Positions 17,603 to 26,793 of a stretch of 64,000 nt of DNA are shown piece by piece. A program made the translations under genes and the position numbers. The DNA is from Bifidobacterium aerophilum (GTDB lineage: Bacteria; Actinomycetota; Actinomycetes; Actinomycetales; Bifidobacteriaceae). The notes below the pieces were generated by a model. The model did no database searches, was not told the origin of the DNA, and worked only from the letters and a program-made list of their open reading frames with translations. The stretch covers positions 62,001 through 126,000 of the forward strand of contig NZ_WHZW01000002.1 in NCBI RefSeq assembly GCF_010667685.1. Direction: 5' to 3'. Within the stretch, counting starts at the first letter, position 1. Each line of letters begins with the position of its first letter.

Positions 17603-17674
17603 TTTTTTGCAAAAATCGTCTTTCTTTCGTCGTGTTTTTTGCAAAAATCCGCGTTTGGTCGTCATGTTTTTTGC
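17603..17674. repeat. Three 32-bp repeats with palindromic TTTTTTGCAAAAA core
   Basis: Copies start at 17603, 17635 and 17667, exactly 32 bp apart. The core TTTTTGCAAAAA is self-complementary in the first two copies; the third keeps only TTTTTTGCA. It lies just past the 3' end of the DXS-like gene and could bend DNA or end transcription. Confidence 0.8.
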
Positions 17675-17696
17675 ACGAGGCGTGTATTTGCCGGGG

Positions 17697-19712
17697 TCAG
17701 CGGTCGAGCGAGGAGTGGATGCGGGCGGTGACGTTGGCGACGGTCAGGCCGTAGCGGTCGTTGAGTTCGGCGAGCGGGACGCGGTCGGTGAACTCCTTGG
17801 CGGCGCCGAAATTGAGCACGCGCATGGGGGCGGTATCGGGGGAGCTGGCGCGGTTTGCGTACCATGCGGTGATCTTCTCGCCCCATCCGCCTTCGAGCTG
17901 ACCGTCCTCAAGCGTGACGGCGAGACGGTGATTCGCAGCCAGCGCGGCGAGCGTCTCGTCATCGATCACGGAGAACTGCTGCGGGTCGATCAGCGTCGCG
18001 TCGATCGGGGCATCGTGATCGGCGGCCAACGCCGCGACGATGCGCTCGCCCAGCGGATACTCGTTGCCGAGCGCGAGGATCGCCACATCGGAGCCGGCAT
18101 GCGTGATGTGGTACCGGTTCCACGGATTGGGGGAGACGGTACCGTCAACGGACGTGTTGCCGGTTGCGATGACGCCGGTCGCGGTGCCGGTGACGGCAAC
18201 GACCGTCTTCTCGTCATCCTGCCGGTACCGCGGGAATCCGCCGGCGCGTTCGGCGTTGAGGATCGTATCGCCGGGCACGCGGATGACGACCGGGCCGTCG
18301 TTGCCCGCGCCGGTCGACCATGCGAGCATGTCGAGGAACGCGTGCTCCGACGTCGGTGCCAGACAGGTCAGTCCCGGAACGTTGCCGAACATCGCAATAT
18401 CGAACGCGCCCGAATGCGTGTTGTCCGCGCCGGACAGGCCTCCGCCGAAGTCGAGCAGCGTCGCCGGCGTATGGTTGAGCGACAGTTCCTGCTGCAGTTG
18501 GTCGAACGTGCGCTGGAAGAACGTGGCCGATGTGGCCAGCACCGGACGTCCTCCCGCACGGGCGATGCCGGACGCGAACGCGACCGCATGCTCCTCGGTG
18601 ATGCCGGTATCCACGTAATGCTTGCCGGCGCGGGCACGGAACGCCCGCGTGATGCCGTTCGATCCGGGAGTCGCGGGGGAGATGACCACCAGTCCCGGCT
18701 CCGTTTCGAACCGGGATTCAAGCGCGGCCATCGCCAACTGCCCGTAATGTTTGCGCGCGCCGAGCGGGCGGCCGGCGGCGCTGTCGGGATTCTGCCAGTG
18801 GTTCGCCTCGCAGCGGCCTTCCGTGATCGCCAGATCCTCGGCGGCCACGACGGCATCGCCATCGGCAAGGTCGCCGGTACGGTCGTCGGGAAGATCGTCA
18901 TTGTCGACGTCAATCGACGCCGACGTATCCGTCGCGTCTGCTGCGTCGTCGGCGACCGGCAATCCCAGTCCCTTGCGCGTATGGATATGCACGACGACCG
19001 GATGATCGAGATCGCGCACCTCGGCGAACGCGTCGACCAGCGCGGCAACGTCGTTGCCGTCCTCGACGTACCGGTAATCCAGTCCGAACGCCTTGAAGAT
19101 ATTCGGTTCCGCGATGCCGCCGGACTCGCGCAGACGGGCGAGCGGACCGTACATGCCGCCCTGATCCTCCGCGATCGACATCTCATTGTCGTTGAACACG
19201 ATGATGAGATTGCCGCCCTGCGCGGCCGCATTGTTCAGCCCTTCGAACGCGATGGCCGAGCTGAGCGAACCGTCGCCGATCACCGCGATCACATGCTCGT
19301 TGCCGCCGTTCATGTCACGGGTCTTCGCCAGGCCGCATGCCAGCGAAATCGACGTGCCCGTATGGCCCAGCACGAACTGGTCGTGCTCCGACTCGTCCGG
19401 ATTCGTGAACCCGGTCACCTCGTCATTGCGGTCCGGATCAAGATACGCGTCCGCGCGGCCGGTCAGCATCTTGTGCACGTAGCTCTGGTGCGACACGTCG
19501 AACACGATCCTGTCGCGCGGCGAATCGAACACGCGATGCAGAGCCACCGTGGCCTCCACCATTCCCAGATTCGAACCGATGTGGCCGCCATGATGATGGC
19601 CGTAGGCGATCAGCGCGCGGCGGATTTCGGCGCACAGCTCAGGCAGACGTGCGGCGTCGAGGGCATGCAGGTCGGCGGGTCCGTGAATCGTATGCAAAAT
19701 CCCTCCGCTCAT
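17697..19712 (-). CDS. 1-deoxy-D-xylulose-5-phosphate synthase-like transketolase
   Basis: This 671-residue thiamine-diphosphate enzyme is DXS-like. DXS condenses pyruvate and glyceraldehyde 3-phosphate in the MEP isoprenoid pathway. The N-terminal GGHIGSNLGMVE (42-53), DVSHQSYVHKMLTGR (72-86), GDG (146-148) and NDNEMS (174-179) fit the family, as does the catalytic Glu region TEEHAVAF (372-379). It is longer than the usual 620-640, with an acidic Asp-rich insert at about 253-300. The normal DRAG-type motif reads DFGGGLSGADNTHSG, so it may be a divergent paralogue with other substrates. It is divergent from the MDR gene. Confidence 0.75.
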   Translation of the reverse strand: MSGGILHTIHGPADLHALDAARLPELCAEIRRALIAYGHHHGGHIGSNLGMVEATVALHRVFDSPRDRIVFDVSHQSYVHKMLTGRADAYLDPDRNDEVTGFTNPDESEHDQFVLGHTGTSISLACGLAKTRDMNGGNEHVIAVIGDGSLSSAIAFEGLNNAAAQGGNLIIVFNDNEMSIAEDQGGMYGPLARLRESGGIAEPNIFKAFGLDYRYVEDGNDVAALVDAFAEVRDLDHPVVVHIHTRKGLGLPVADDAADATDTSASIDVDNDDLPDDRTGDLADGDAVVAAEDLAITEGRCEANHWQNPDSAAGRPLGARKHYGQLAMAALESRFETEPGLVVISPATPGSNGITRAFRARAGKHYVDTGITEEHAVAFASGIARAGGRPVLATSATFFQRTFDQLQQELSLNHTPATLLDFGGGLSGADNTHSGAFDIAMFGNVPGLTCLAPTSEHAFLDMLAWSTGAGNDGPVVIRVPGDTILNAERAGGFPRYRQDDEKTVVAVTGTATGVIATGNTSVDGTVSPNPWNRYHITHAGSDVAILALGNEYPLGERIVAALAADHDAPIDATLIDPQQFSVIDDETLAALAANHRLAVTLEDGQLEGGWGEKITAWYANRASSPDTAPMRVLNFGAAKEFTDRVPLAELNDRYGLTVANVTARIHSSLDR

Positions 19713-19934
19713 GCGCTGCCGCCGTCCTTTCCTCGCTGTTCCAAAAGCGACATCCTAACGCATACCCCCTCACCAGACACGGATTTCGCGGCAATGCCCT
19801 CAACATCTCCGTATATGAGGCGTGCGTGAGACGCATGCGGTGCGGGATGCGTCGCGCGCAATCCCCGCGATCCCCGGTCCCGGCCACTAAAATGAGCCGT
19901 GAGCAACATGTCGAACAAGCATGAAGGAGTGCCG

Positions 19935-20924
19935 ATGAAGGCCGTATACGCCGCAGGAATCAACGCCGAACACCCGCTGGACGTACTCAAAGTGGGCGAA
20001 CGCCCCGCACCCGAACCGCGCCCGTTCTGGTCGACCATCTCCGTCAAAGCCGCCACCGTCAACCATCATGACATCTGGAGCCTCAAAGGCGTGGGACTCG
20101 CCGCCGAATCGACCCCGATGATCCTCGGCACCGACGCGGCCGGCATCCTCGACGAGGACATCCCCGTACGCAAAGGCCTCAAAGCCGGCAGCGAAGTCGT
20201 GCTGTACACGTTCGTTGGCACCGACAACGCCGGTGTCATGCCCGGCGAACGCCGCACCATCCTGTCCGAACACTATCAGGGAACGATGGCCGAACGCACG
20301 CAGGTCCCCAGCGCCAACGTGTTCGCCAAACCCGCCAACCTCAGCCTTGACGAGGCCGCCGCGCTCGGCACCAGCTGGCTGACCGCCTATTCGCTCGTGT
20401 TCACGAGCGCGAACGTCAAACCCGGCGATACGATTCTCATCCAGGGCGCGGGCGGCGGCGTATCCACTGCGGCCATCCAGCTTGCGCACGCGGCCGGGCT
20501 CGAAGTGTTCGTCACCTCGCGCGACGCCGGCAAACGCGAACGTGCGCTCGCCATCGGCGCGGACGCCGCGTTCGAGGCCGGCGCAAGACTGCCCCGCAAG
20601 GTCGACGCGGTCATCGAATCGGTCGGTGCGGCCACCTGGGGCCACTCGGTCAAATCGGTGCGCCCCGGCGGCACGATCGCGATCTGCGGCGCCACCACCG
20701 GCGACCAGCCCGGCGCCGAACTCACCCGCATCTTCTTCCAGGACATCCGCGTGCAGGGCAACACCATGGGATCGCGCGAGGACTTCGCCCGTCTGCTGCG
20801 ATTCGTCGAACACGCCGACCTGCATCCGGTCATCGACTCGACGTACGCGCTCGCCGACGCTCCGGCCGCGTTCGCCAAGGTGATCGACGGCGACGTGTTC
20901 GGCAAGGTCGTGCTGCGCGTGTGA
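19935..20924 (+). CDS. Zinc-free MDR oxidoreductase (quinone-reductase-like)
   Basis: This 329-residue cytoplasmic enzyme has a GroES-like N-terminal domain and an NAD(P)-binding fold with GAGGGVSTAAIQLA at about 171-184. The structural and catalytic zinc cysteines of alcohol dehydrogenases are absent, which points to the quinone oxidoreductase/enoyl reductase branch. The AAGGAGT ribosome site selects this ATG instead of an upstream in-frame one (19899). A -10-like TAAAAT (19886-19891) precedes it. It is transcribed away from the DXS-like gene. The substrate is unknown. Confidence 0.85.
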   Translation: MKAVYAAGINAEHPLDVLKVGERPAPEPRPFWSTISVKAATVNHHDIWSLKGVGLAAESTPMILGTDAAGILDEDIPVRKGLKAGSEVVLYTFVGTDNAGVMPGERRTILSEHYQGTMAERTQVPSANVFAKPANLSLDEAAALGTSWLTAYSLVFTSANVKPGDTILIQGAGGGVSTAAIQLAHAAGLEVFVTSRDAGKRERALAIGADAAFEAGARLPRKVDAVIESVGAATWGHSVKSVRPGGTIAICGATTGDQPGAELTRIFFQDIRVQGNTMGSREDFARLLRFVEHADLHPVIDSTYALADAPAAFAKVIDGDVFGKVVLRV

Positions 20925-21092
20925 GCGGCGGTCGATGTACGGTCGACGAGCGGCGGTCGATGTGCGACGACCGCCGAGCGGCCGTTCGTCGCGTGCGTAT
21001 ATGACAGGTCCCCCGAACCGATATCCGATTCGGTGGACCTGACGGTATGCGCGGGCTATTGACGCCGTGTGTGATACGTGTACGCGGCGAGG

Positions 21093-21881
21093 CTAGCGGT
21101 CCAGACGGAAGCCCTGCGCGGCGACCGGCTTGGCCATCGCATGTCCGGCCATGTCGGCGGTCGCGTTCTTCGCGATCTGATCGCTGAACGCGTCCACCGG
21201 ACGGTCCGCGTGGCGCAGATCGTAATATTCGTGCACGGCTTCGTCGAACTCGGCGAGCGGTTCGAGCGTCGCCTCGTCGTCCGACGGGTACGCGTTCTCG
21301 AAGAACTGCATCGAACGCGGCATGCGCGGCTTCAACGCCGGCTCCTGATCCGGCTTGCCGATGGCCAGACCCAGCACCGGATACGTGTATTCGGGCAGAT
21401 TCAGCGAATCGATCAGGCCGTCCACGTCGTTGAGCAGCGAGCCGAGGATCACGCAGCCCAGACCGAGCGAGAACGCGGCCGTCTCCATCGCGTGCAGGGC
21501 GAGCACGGCGTCGTTCTGCGCCTGCGCGAACCGGTAGCTGGTCTTGAGCGTGAACTCGTCGGAATCCGTGTCGATGCCCTTCGCCTTGGCGATGGCGGCG
21601 TTGGGGTGCTCGTCGAGCACGAACACGTACAGCAGGGGAGCGGTGGCGATGTACGGCTGATGACCGTATTCGGCCATCTTCTGCTTGAGCGCGGGGTCGG
21701 TGATGCGGATCGCGGACCAGTCGTTGAGGAACTGGCTGGACGCGGCGTGCTGCGCGACGGTCTCGAGCGTGGCGACGGTCCGCTCGTCGATCGGCTCCGG
21801 CTTGAACGCGCGGATCGAACGACGGTTGAGCAGGGTGTCGATGGTGTCGTTGTGAATCAGATCTGTGGATGCTGTAGTCAT
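21093..21881 (-). CDS. NADPH-dependent nitroreductase (NfsA/Frp type)
   Basis: This 262-residue flavin oxidoreductase has the N-terminal LLNRRSIRAFKPEPID motif (about 17-32) that contacts FMN phosphate. The segment SSQFLNDWSAIRI and later ALHAMETAAFSLGLGCVILGSL carry the conserved helix and Gly-rich strand of the NfsA group. It should reduce nitroaromatics, quinones or flavins with NADPH. It is monocistronic and transcribed toward the MDR gene. A second, unrelated nitroreductase-fold gene lies at 42969-43751. Confidence 0.9.
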   Translation of the reverse strand: MTTASTDLIHNDTIDTLLNRRSIRAFKPEPIDERTVATLETVAQHAASSQFLNDWSAIRITDPALKQKMAEYGHQPYIATAPLLYVFVLDEHPNAAIAKAKGIDTDSDEFTLKTSYRFAQAQNDAVLALHAMETAAFSLGLGCVILGSLLNDVDGLIDSLNLPEYTYPVLGLAIGKPDQEPALKPRMPRSMQFFENAYPSDDEATLEPLAEFDEAVHEYYDLRHADRPVDAFSDQIAKNATADMAGHAMAKPVAAQGFRLDR

Positions 21882-22123
21882 GACTGTATTGTCACGCCGG
21901 AGCTGGGCGACACGCCATAGGTATGCTGTGAGTGATCTTCCTGCCGAGTATTTCGCATCGTTGCGAGTTGGGTTAGACTGATATTTGTTGGGCTTGACGG
22001 GATGTTGTGCCGTGCCTTTGCCTATTTTGCCGGATTGCGGAATTGGGCGGGATGAACGGCTGCCGTTGAAGTTCGATCGCGTACTGGTGTCGCGGATGAT
22101 CGCATGGATGAAGGGGATGCGAG

Positions 22124-23350
22124 ATGACAGAGACGTCTGATGATAATGGGATGAGGGGTGCCGGTGCCGACGCTGGGGTGAAGCGTGGCGATTGGTTGTT
22201 GCCCGATCCGTTCAAGGGTCCGGGCGGCGAGCGGATTCGCGCGCGGGAGCAGTGGCCGGCGCAACGCGAGTATCTGGTCGGCTTGGTATTGCGCGGATTG
22301 TATGGCACCATGCCGCCCGCGCCGAAGACCGGTCAGGTTGCGGTCGAGTTCCTGGACCGTTCGCCGGTGCTGGACGGCAAGGCCGTGTTCGAATTGGTGC
22401 GGCTGACGATTGCCGACACGCCGGGCGGGGTGTCGATCGCGTTCAACGTGCGCGTGTGCCGACCTGCCAATGACGGTGAGCCGGGTGGCGTGTTGGTGTT
22501 GCCGAACTACAGCGCTCCCGATCATTGCTGCGGACTGTGCATCGAGGAGGGCATGCTGCGCGAGGCAGTGCGCCGCGGGTATGCGGTCGCCGGATTCGAG
22601 ATCGACGAGGCCGCGCCCGACGACGCGGAACGATTCTTCGTGAGTCCGTGCATCCGCGCGTATCCGGGATATACGTGGCATGCGTTCGCCGTGTGGGCGT
22701 GGCTGCAAAGCCGTGTGATCGACTGGCTGGCGACACGCGATTGCATCGATGCGAATCGGATCGTCGCCACAGGGCACTCACGGTTCGGCAAAACCGCGTT
22801 GTGCTGCGGCCTGACCGACACGCGCGTGGCCGTGACCGCGCCGGCCGGTTCCGGATGCGGCGGCATGGGATCGATGCGCTTGCAAGGCAACCGGTTCGGC
22901 GAGGGACATGGCCATTTCGAACGCATCGGGCGCATGGCGAACTGGTTCCCGCACTGGGTCGTGCCCGAAGCGGCTGCGTACGGTTCCGCGGATGGCGAGC
23001 GACCGTATCGTGAGTGCGAGATGCCGTTCGATGCGAACACGCTCGCCGCATGCACCGCGCCGCGAGGACTGATCGTGGTGGAGGGGCTGGATGATGGCGC
23101 GGCCAACCAGTTCGGCACGCAGACGGCGTGGCTGGCGGCCAGCGAGGTATACCGGTTCCTCGGCGTGCCCGAGCGCTGCGGCATCCATTACCGCGAAGGC
23201 GGCCACGCCTACACGCCCGAGGACTGGTCCGTGGTGCTCGACTTCTGCGACGCGGTGCTCGGCGGCAAGCCGGTCCACGCCACCTACAAAACCCGCTCCG
23301 ACGGCGACACCCCCGTCGGTTACGCCTGGACCGCCCCAACGGTCGAGTAG
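22124..23350 (+). CDS. CE15-like alpha/beta hydrolase (glucuronoyl-esterase type)
   Basis: This 408-residue protein has the CE15 nucleophile motif GHSRFGKTAL with Ser219, then VTAPAGSGCGGMGSMR, a FERIGRMANWFPHWV segment and an acid/base region. The His361 motif GGHAYTPEDW completes the likely triad. CE15 enzymes cleave ester bonds between 4-O-methyl-glucuronoyl xylan and lignin alcohols. There is no signal peptide, so if active it would work inside the cell on imported substrates; acyl esters of oligosaccharides are another possibility. No sugar genes are adjacent. The upstream 242 bp hold no clear signal. Confidence 0.6.
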   Translation: MTETSDDNGMRGAGADAGVKRGDWLLPDPFKGPGGERIRAREQWPAQREYLVGLVLRGLYGTMPPAPKTGQVAVEFLDRSPVLDGKAVFELVRLTIADTPGGVSIAFNVRVCRPANDGEPGGVLVLPNYSAPDHCCGLCIEEGMLREAVRRGYAVAGFEIDEAAPDDAERFFVSPCIRAYPGYTWHAFAVWAWLQSRVIDWLATRDCIDANRIVATGHSRFGKTALCCGLTDTRVAVTAPAGSGCGGMGSMRLQGNRFGEGHGHFERIGRMANWFPHWVVPEAAAYGSADGERPYRECEMPFDANTLAACTAPRGLIVVEGLDDGAANQFGTQTAWLAASEVYRFLGVPERCGIHYREGGHAYTPEDWSVVLDFCDAVLGGKPVHATYKTRSDGDTPVGYAWTAPTVE

Positions 23351-23793
23351 CCGTTTGGTGGGGCGGTTCGTCGGTTTCTTCCATGACTTGCCCCGCTAGC
23401 GAGGTACTCGGCGGGGCAAATCATGGGATTCTTCCGTGTTCCGCCCCGCTATAGGCGTGCTGAGTGAGGCAATTCAAGGATGCCTTCCGTGACATGCTTC
23501 ACGGGAGAACCGCTCAGCGGGGCGATTTGCGAGACGTTCCGTGTTCCGCCCCGCTGCGGGTATGCAAGGCAATCCGTAAGATTCTCAGTGACTTGCCCCG
23601 CTGGGGACGCGTTCAGCGGGGCGGAATGTCGGACTTTTCCATGATTTGCCCCGCTGAAGAGGCTCCAACAGGGCGGAAGGTGAAATTCTTCCGTGTTCCG
23701 CCCCGCTGAATAGGTGCTCAGCGGGGCAAATGTGGGATTTTTCCGTGATTCACCCCGATAATGGGGCTGCTTGCGAGGCGCAACGCGGAAATA
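23351..23793. repeat. Array of about eight GCGGGGC-type palindromic repeats
   Basis: No gene lies in this 443-bp stretch. Units of about 40 bp, each running from (A)GCGGGGC(A/G) to (T)CCGCCCCGCT or TTGCCCCGCT with a TTCCGTG core, recur every 55-60 bp. The best copies are at 23411-23450, 23514-23555, 23614-23656 and 23718-23758. Interior bases are partly conserved between units, unlike spacers. Each unit can fold as a hairpin downstream of the hydrolase and ECF genes. Confidence 0.85.
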
Positions 23794-26619
23794 TCAGATA
23801 AGTGGCAGCGCAACCAACACGGCGATGTAGATCACGGTAATCGTGGCGAATGCGAGGTCGGCAGGACGAATGCGCAGTTCATGCCAGTGGGTGCGGCGCA
23901 CGCCCTCCTCATAGCAGCGTGCGTCGAGCGCGAGGCTGAGATTGTCGGCGTGGCGGATCGCGCCGGCGAACATCGGCACGCACAGGGCGGTCATGGCCTT
24001 GAGCCGGGCGGTGGGCGAGCCGGTTTCGATGCTGCCGCTGCGGGCCGCCTGCGCATCGGCGATCGCCTTCGCCTCCGCACCGAGCGTGGGCAGGAACCGC
24101 AACGCGAGGCTCATCACCAATGCGATCTCCTGCGTGTGCACGCCGAGTTTCGACAATGGGGACAGCAAGGAGCCGAACCCGTCGGTCAGTTCGGTCGGCG
24201 TGGTCGTCTCCAGCATGACCGCGCCAAGGATGATCACCAGCGCGAATCGCAGCGCGTACAGGATGGCGATCGTCACGCCGTCGTCGGTGATCGGAATCGG
24301 ACCGAGCTGCGCGAGCGTGGTGCCGGTGCGCACGAAGAAGATATTGAGCGCGCCCATGACGACGAACATCGTCAGGAACATGTGCACGGAGGCAAGCAAT
24401 CGCAGCGGATTGATGCGTGAGGCCGTGACGATGCCCGCGACCAGCGCCGCGCCGAGCGCGAGCTGTGCCGGCGTGTTGATGGCGAACGCGGTGAACATCA
24501 TCGCGAGGAATGCGACCATCTTCACACGCGGATCGAGCTTGGCGATGAACGATGATGCCGCACGCGCGGGATGCGCGGACGTTGAAGTGATATCGCGTTG
24601 TACGGAATCGGTAGGGATATCGGGGGATGAAAGATTGCTCCGCTCGCGGCGCTCGGTCGAAATGACGGAGGATGATCGTTCGACCGGGACGATAGAGGGG
24701 GACTGAGTGACTGGACCCGCGGAAGGGTATTGTTCCGGTGCCACGCTAGAAGAACCGTGTTCCCGATGACCTCGGTTTTCCTGTGCGGCAAACTTGTTGG
24801 AGGTGCTTGCCGCACGGGCGACTGACGGCACGCTTGAACCGCGATCGCTTGCATTCGCGGGCAGCATGACGATGCGATAGGCCACGGCCTGCGCCTCATC
24901 GAACGAATGGGTGATGATGAGCACGGTCACGCCTTGCGCGCGCAACGTGCGGATCAGCTCGTGAATACGCGCGGTCGCGGCGGCGTCGAGACTCGCGGTC
25001 GGCTCGTCCATGACGAGCACCTTCGGCCGGCAGGCGATCACGCCGGCGATCGCCGCAAGCCGCTGCTGGCCGCCAGACAGGCTGAACGGCGACCGGTCGG
25101 CCAGATCTTCGATATGCAGCAGACGCATCGCCTCATCCACCCGTGCGGAAACCTCGGATTCACTCAACCGCTGGTTGCGCGGCCCATAGGCGACATCCTC
25201 GGCCACCGTATCCGCGAACAGCTGCCGTTCGGGATGCTGCATCACGAATCCAACCGTACGGCGCAACGTCTCGCGCTGCTTGCGGCCGAGCGTGCGAGGC
25301 GAACGACGTGTATGGATATGGTGAGACTGGCTGCCGTCAGGGTTTTCCGCAGTGATTGTTCGTGAATCGGCCGGAACCGACGGATCGGTTGCCACGGGAA
25401 TCCCGGCGACGCTGATCGACCCGTGTTGCGGCTTCTCGAGCGCGCAGATCAGCCGCGCCAGCGTGGACTTGCCGGCGCCGTTTTCGCCCATGATCGCCAC
25501 GACCTCACCGGCTTTCACCGTCAGCGACAGGTCATCCAGCGCGAGGATGTCGGCCCCCGGATATTGGTAAGTCACATGACTGACAACGATGGCATCATCG
25601 GCCGTCGTATTGTTGCCCGATGCCATATCATCGTCATTTCGAGCGGAGCGCAGCGAAGTCGAGAAATCTTCCGGCGTGGTTGCTTGTGGAAGATTTCTCC
25701 GCTCGCTTCGCTCGGTCGAAATGACAGGGGAGCGATGTTCGGTCGAAATGATATGACCGGATTGCTTGGTTGATATTGCGGAGGGGACTTGTCCGGCCGA
25801 AACGACAGGGGCGGAAGGCGACGAAGCCGCATCGGCAACAATCCGGCCGTGCTCCAGTCGCACCACGCGGGTCGCGCGCGACACCTCGTCATCGTGATGC
25901 GTCACATGCACGATCGTCGTGCCTTGGGCATGCAGATCGTCGAGAATCCGCATCACCTCGGCCCTCGCGGCCGGGTCGAGCATCGCGGTCGGCTCATCCA
26001 ATACCAGCATGGACGGGTGCATCGCCAGCATGCCGGCAATCGCCACACGCTGCTGTTGCCCGCCGCTCATACGGGTCGGATCATCGAACCGATGCGCGGC
26101 CATATCGACCGCGTTCAGCGATTCGTCGATCCGCGAGCCGATCGACGAACGGTCCAATCCCAGGTTTTCCGGGCCGAACGCCACGTCGTCCTCGCTGATC
26201 GTGGTAACGAGCTGATCCTCCGGATTCTGGAACACCGCGCCGATGCCGCGCCGGGCCGCCCGGTATTCCGCAGGATTCGCGCCGAAGCCGGACTCGGCCG
26301 TCGAGCCGGCTGTGGCATCGTCTGGCGAGTCGTCCTCGTCGGTAGCCGAACCGTTCTTGTCCGCCGAATCGGTCGATGCCACGGAACCGTCAGACGTTCC
26401 GAGCGAGAACACATGATGGCCGAGCAACGTGATGTCGCCGGCATCCGGCGCGGCAAGCCCGGCGATCAGACGGGCCAGCGTGGATTTGCCCGAACCGTTC
26501 GTGCCGGTCAGACACAGGTATTCGCCGGCCTGGACGGTGAGATCCACGCCGTCCAGCGCCCAGCTCACGCCGCCGTCGTAGCTGTAGCGGATGCCGGTGA
26601 GATCGGCCGCGTCATTCAT
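23794..26619 (-). CDS. ECF transporter, fused EcfA-EcfA-EcfT protein
   Basis: This 941-residue protein fuses the energising module of an ECF vitamin transporter. Domains in order: ATPase 1 (Walker A GTNGSGKST at about 35-43, signature MSGGQQQRVAIAG about 180, Walker B VLDEPTAML), a Ser/Arg-rich linker, ATPase 2 (GENGAGKST about 375-385, LSGGQQRLAAIAG about 515, MDEPTASLD), a second linker (about 590-680), then an EcfT membrane domain (about 690-941). The linkers contain ISTERSE and FSTSLRSARND, translations of palindromic repeats. It follows ribU on the same strand. ATG 26637 is an alternative start. Confidence 0.92.
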   Translation of the reverse strand: MNDAADLTGIRYSYDGGVSWALDGVDLTVQAGEYLCLTGTNGSGKSTLARLIAGLAAPDAGDITLLGHHVFSLGTSDGSVASTDSADKNGSATDEDDSPDDATAGSTAESGFGANPAEYRAARRGIGAVFQNPEDQLVTTISEDDVAFGPENLGLDRSSIGSRIDESLNAVDMAAHRFDDPTRMSGGQQQRVAIAGMLAMHPSMLVLDEPTAMLDPAARAEVMRILDDLHAQGTTIVHVTHHDDEVSRATRVVRLEHGRIVADAASSPSAPVVSAGQVPSAISTKQSGHIISTEHRSPVISTERSERRNLPQATTPEDFSTSLRSARNDDDMASGNNTTADDAIVVSHVTYQYPGADILALDDLSLTVKAGEVVAIMGENGAGKSTLARLICALEKPQHGSISVAGIPVATDPSVPADSRTITAENPDGSQSHHIHTRRSPRTLGRKQRETLRRTVGFVMQHPERQLFADTVAEDVAYGPRNQRLSESEVSARVDEAMRLLHIEDLADRSPFSLSGGQQRLAAIAGVIACRPKVLVMDEPTASLDAAATARIHELIRTLRAQGVTVLIITHSFDEAQAVAYRIVMLPANASDRGSSVPSVARAASTSNKFAAQENRGHREHGSSSVAPEQYPSAGPVTQSPSIVPVERSSSVISTERRERSNLSSPDIPTDSVQRDITSTSAHPARAASSFIAKLDPRVKMVAFLAMMFTAFAINTPAQLALGAALVAGIVTASRINPLRLLASVHMFLTMFVVMGALNIFFVRTGTTLAQLGPIPITDDGVTIAILYALRFALVIILGAVMLETTTPTELTDGFGSLLSPLSKLGVHTQEIALVMSLALRFLPTLGAEAKAIADAQAARSGSIETGSPTARLKAMTALCVPMFAGAIRHADNLSLALDARCYEEGVRRTHWHELRIRPADLAFATITVIYIAVLVALPLI
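24630..24666. repeat. CGCTCGC/GAAATGAC repeat inside the second ECF linker
   Basis: This element is the same type as those at 9441-9480 and 25633-25725 and reads in frame as part of ISTERRERSNL. Confidence 0.75.
25633..25725. repeat. Inverted pair of GTCATTTCGAGC elements inside the first ECF linker
   Basis: Two copies in opposite orientation (GTCATTTCGAGC near 25633 and its complement ending 25725) form a long hairpin in the coding sequence. They read as FSTSLRSARND and ISTERSERRNL in the protein. The stretch to about 25800 has further decayed GGTCGAAATGA copies. Confidence 0.8.
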
Positions 26620-26663
26620 GTCTGATATTCCCCACATTCCTTGATGATCGAGGTCGACAATCT

Positions 26664-26735
26664 CGAAAGTGGGGATTTACCTACCATGAACGGGCCGAAA
26701 ACAGCCGTTTCGTGGTGGGTAAATCCCCACTTTCG
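26664..26735. repeat. Large inverted repeat between ribU and the ECF module gene
   Basis: Arms of 23 bp (26664-26686 and 26713-26735; core GAAAGTGGGGATTTACC) differ at one position. It lies between two co-oriented genes and would form a strong hairpin in their shared transcript, possibly setting their relative expression. Confidence 0.85.
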
Positions 26736-26793
26736 GTTTTCAGTGTCCGGTTATCCCCATGTTTGGTCATAGTCGGGGTCGGACTGGTTCGGT

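Larger units (their letters stand above)
17254..17696. other. Gene-free stretch with a 15-bp inverted repeat and A/T-tract tandem repeats
   Basis: No supported gene lies here. It carries the inverted repeat at 17370-17403 and the 32-bp repeats at 17603-17674, plus the promoter region of the lipoprotein gene. Confidence 0.6.

Noticed and set aside
23351..23793. CRISPR array
   Set aside because: The units are degenerate palindromes of unequal spacing with partly conserved interiors; there are no exact repeats with unique spacers and no cas genes.
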